Below are positions 4,980 through 7,103 of a stretch of DNA of 7,103 nucleotides, piece by piece. Made by a program: the position numbers and the translations under genes. The notes beneath the pieces were generated by a model. It did not search any database and was not told the origin of the DNA. It worked only from the letters and a program-made list of their open reading frames with translations. The stretch is from DATHBP01 sp035296085 (GTDB lineage: Bacteria; Actinomycetota; Actinomycetes; Propionibacteriales; Nocardioidaceae): assembly GCA_035296085.1 (NCBI GenBank), contig DATHBP010000259.1, positions 1 to 7,103 on the forward strand. The letters are read 5' to 3'. How positions within the stretch are numbered: the stretch's first letter is position 1; each line of letters starts with the position of its first letter.

Positions 4980-6620
4980 TCAGGCGATCGTCGCCGAGGC
5001 GACCGGACGCATCGATGGGTGCTGATCCTCGTCGGCCTCGGCCATCTCCCAGGAGATGCGAGCCCGGCGCCCGTCGATGTCGATCGTGGCCAGTGAGTTC
5101 TCGAACCACGGGCCCTGCACGATGCGCCACGAGAACGGCGGGTCGGGCACTTTCGCCGACCGCGCCACCAGCCGGCCCATCGGCCACGCCAAGCCGTACG
5201 ACGCAGCCGCCGAAGAGAAGCGCACGATCCGCGGCAGCGGGTTGCGGATCGGCGAGCAGACGGCCTGCAGCAGCCGCCCGTGCGGAGCCGCCCGGCCGAG
5301 GTCAGCCTCGGCGAGGTAGGAGTTGTGCACATCGCCGGACAGGAAGAGGACCGACGCGGGTGCCTTGCCCCTGCGCCCGAGAGCCAGGTCGCGCACGAGC
5401 CGGCCCACCCGCTGGAAGGAGTTCTCGAACGCTGCCCAGTGCTCGAGGTCGACGCCCTGGCGGACCTTCTCCCCCCACGCGCCCGCTCGTCGACCCCAGG
5501 TGCCTTTGGCGACCGCTTCGTTCCATGCCTCGAGGTGGTGAAGCCCCATGGGCAGCAGGAACGGGAGCCCGGTCCCGATCAGCAGGTGCTCGACGTCGCC
5601 GCGAGCCAGGTCCTCGAACCAGGCCATCTCGCTCTCGTCCAGCATCTTGCGCTCGCCGTCGCGCAGAACTCGGCCGCAGCGGGAGTCCAACACGACCAGG
5701 CGGCTGCTCCCCAGCTCGCGCGCGTAGCTCCAGCGGTTGTCTTCTGGACGCTCGTCCGCGGCCTCGGCGAACGCGTCCAGGGTCGCGCCCGCGTCGCCGT
5801 CCCGTCCGAGCTCGCGCACCTCGGCGAGCAGCTCGTCGTCGGCTCGCTCGGCCGGCGAGAGGTTGCCGATGTGCTGGTAGATCCAGTAGGACACCAGGCC
5901 ACCCACGATCCGGTCGTGCCACCACGGGACCTCTGCCATCTGCTCGCGCCACGCCTCGGAGGTGTTCCAGTCATCTCTGATGTCGTGGTCGTCGAAGATC
6001 ATCGCCGACGGCACCGTCGAGAGCAGCCAGCGGTTCGCCGGGTCGGTCCAGGCCAGCCAGTAGAGATGGGCGTACTCCGGGAAGTCCTTGAGCTCCTCTC
6101 CCGGCGGCTCGTCGATGTCGCGGCGTGCCGCGATGAAGTCGCGCATCGCATCCGAGGTCTCGTCGGCATACACCTGGTCGCCGAGGAACAGCAGCAGCGA
6201 CGGCCGCTGGTGGTTCGGCTCCTCGACCATGCGCATCGCGTATGCCCGCAGCGCGTCGACCCCGTGGCTGCGGTTGCCGGCGGCGTCGTGCGGAACGCTC
6301 GTGCGGCACGAGCCGAACACGATGCGCAGCGCGGCGCCGAAGTCGAGCGTGTCGATGCGGCTCGCCGGGTAGGGCGAGTCAGGCGGTGGCCAGACCAGCT
6401 GCCCGTCGAGCTCGACGGTGTAGGGCGTCGACGACCCGGGGGCGAGCCCGATGAGGTCCACCAACGCGTAGGAGTGACCATGCACGGTGAAGGTCGACGA
6501 CTCGCTGACCAGGTCGCCGCACCGCACGGTGGCAGTGCAGCGTTCTGAGGTCTCCAACCAAATCGTCGCAGTGGTCTCGTCGACGTAGCGGAGTAGGGGC
6601 CCGAGCACCAGTTCGGTCAC
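4980..6620 (-). CDS. PhoD-like metallophosphatase (alkaline phosphatase D family), no signal peptide
   Basis: A 546-residue phosphoesterase of the PhoD/calcineurin-like class, which hydrolyses phosphomono- or diesters using a metal centre. The N-terminal 90 or so residues form a beta-sandwich (GPLLRYVDETTATIWLE, 7-23) like the Fn3-type N-domain of PhoD. The catalytic part follows with GSC (103-105), GDQVYAD (147-153), FDDHDIRDDWN (209-219) and SGDVHNSYLAE (428-438), the metal-ligand blocks expected in order. The protein starts directly with the N-domain and has no Sec or Tat signal, unlike secreted PhoD, so it is probably cytoplasmic with another substrate. The GTG at 6618-6620 is chosen because it begins right before the first conserved strand. 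No strong ribosome-binding site precedes it, only TAGGT immediately before the GTG. Family is secure; substrate is unknown. Confidence 0.9.
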   Translation of the reverse strand: MTELVLGPLLRYVDETTATIWLETSERCTATVRCGDLVSESSTFTVHGHSYALVDLIGLAPGSSTPYTVELDGQLVWPPPDSPYPASRIDTLDFGAALRIVFGSCRTSVPHDAAGNRSHGVDALRAYAMRMVEEPNHQRPSLLLFLGDQVYADETSDAMRDFIAARRDIDEPPGEELKDFPEYAHLYWLAWTDPANRWLLSTVPSAMIFDDHDIRDDWNTSEAWREQMAEVPWWHDRIVGGLVSYWIYQHIGNLSPAERADDELLAEVRELGRDGDAGATLDAFAEAADERPEDNRWSYARELGSSRLVVLDSRCGRVLRDGERKMLDESEMAWFEDLARGDVEHLLIGTGLPFLLPMGLHHLEAWNEAVAKGTWGRRAGAWGEKVRQGVDLEHWAAFENSFQRVGRLVRDLALGRRGKAPASVLFLSGDVHNSYLAEADLGRAAPHGRLLQAVCSPIRNPLPRIVRFSSAAASYGLAWPMGRLVARSAKVPDPPFSWRIVQGPWFENSLATIDIDGRRARISWEMAEADEDQHPSMRPVASATIA

Positions 6621-6713
6621 ACCTACAGGATTGCAGGGACGCGCGTCCGCGGGCGAGTGTTGCCCTCTGCGCTGTCGCGATGAGCGGCGTTCGAGTTCTA
6701 CCCACCCGGCGGG

Positions 6714-7103
6714 TCAGTGGCTGTGCCGGACGCCGTCGGGGCGCAGGCGCGTACGGCTGAAGTAGTACCCAACCTCCAAGGCGAAGTACTCCGCTGAGCC
6801 CTCCGCACACGACAGCAGCTGCTGGCGCGCTATGCAGATCCCGTTGGAGATGAGCGGATGCGTGGCGGCCACCACGGCCCACCCGCGCTCCTCTTCGAGC
6901 AGCCCGGTGACCCAGCCGAGCGCAAGACCGTACTGCAGCTGCGCCGGGTCCCCCACGCCGTCGACCATCGGCCAGTAGCAGCGCTGGAAGGAGTCCCACA
7001 GCTCACTGCCGTCGGTATCCCAGGCAGGAGAGCGGATGAACGCAGCCCATCGGTCCCCGACGGCATCCGCGACGGCCAGCGCGGCGGTGAACTGCTCCTT
7101 GCC
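6714..7103 (-). CDS. Unrecognised protein, C-terminal 129 residues (5' end beyond window)
   Basis: The frame is open from the right edge of the window to TGA at 6714-6716, with no stop over 129 codons, so the visible part begins inside the gene (GKEQFTAALAVADAVGDRWA). It is rich in Trp, Tyr and aromatic residues, with stretches such as LWDSFQRCYWPMVDGVG, LGWVTGLLEEERGWAVVAA and EYFALEVGYYFSRTRLRPDG, and looks like a helical soluble domain. There is no membrane segment and no catalytic motif I can name. An internal ATG at 6966-6968 could begin an 84-residue protein, but continuous coding-like composition upstream makes a partial longer gene more likely. It is separated from the phosphatase gene by 93 bases and read in the same direction. 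Function unknown. Confidence 0.7.
   Translation of the reverse strand, partial: GKEQFTAALAVADAVGDRWAAFIRSPAWDTDGSELWDSFQRCYWPMVDGVGDPAQLQYGLALGWVTGLLEEERGWAVVAATHPLISNGICIARQQLLSCAEGSAEYFALEVGYYFSRTRLRPDGVRHSH

Noticed and set aside
3951..5096. Plus-strand open frame (about 381 codons) opposite ilvA
   Set aside because: The translation is His/Gly/Arg-rich and repetitive, typical of an opposite-strand frame in high-GC DNA, while ilvA is unmistakable on the other strand.
5280..6548. Long plus-strand open frame (about 422 codons) opposite the PhoD-like gene
   Set aside because: It is antisense to a protein with four ordered metal-binding motifs; its own translation is Val/Arg/Ala-rich with no recognisable domain.
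6704..6714. ACCCG-G-CGGGT inverted repeat at the end of the right-edge gene as a terminator
   Set aside because: The 5-bp arms have a one-base centre, overlap the stop codon and are not followed by a T-run; this is too weak to call.

Overview
The window reads as chromosomal DNA of a high-GC actinobacterium. Codon third positions are strongly G/C, genes are packed with GTGA/ATGA stop-start overlaps, and the proteins are actinobacterial in style: a GreA C-terminus with the VYSPQSPLG signature, a DrrAB-type ABC exporter and a medium-form threonine ammonia-lyase with a C-terminal ACT domain. No mobile element, CRISPR array, tRNA or rRNA was seen, and genus cannot be fixed from this sequence alone.

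Layout. The left edge (2-253, + strand) is the end of greA. It converges on a long minus-strand series, and the 169-base gap between them (254-422) carries four consecutive small inverted repeats, including two near-copies of one hairpin with the same 8-base loop. Reading the minus strand from the right edge, the genes are: an unrecognised gene entering the window (7103-6714); a PhoD-like metallophosphatase (6620-4980); a 57-base gap with two GC hairpins; threonine ammonia-lyase ilvA (4922-3696); a DUF4097-type beta-repeat protein (3618-2752, with a longer GTG alternative at 3699); a DUF2089-type zinc-ribbon/helix-turn-helix protein (2755-2330); and a DrrA-like ATPase (2251-1256) with a DrrB-like permease (1259-423).

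How the genes fit together. PhoD-like and IlvA look like ordinary metabolic genes. The four genes after ilvA look like a separate module: a putative small regulator and a DUF4097 protein that share a short helix-hairpin motif, followed by an ABC-2 exporter. A near-identical 12-13 base box (TTGACAAT, optional T, CGAT on the minus strand) lies upstream of both the DUF4097 gene and the exporter operon. At the DUF4097 gene it forms the -35 of a promoter that would place transcription start at the ATG, giving a leaderless mRNA. The proposal that the module is a co-regulated envelope-stress or export unit is inference. No wholly new system is claimed; the shared box, the shared motif and the hairpin cluster are the points most worth following up.
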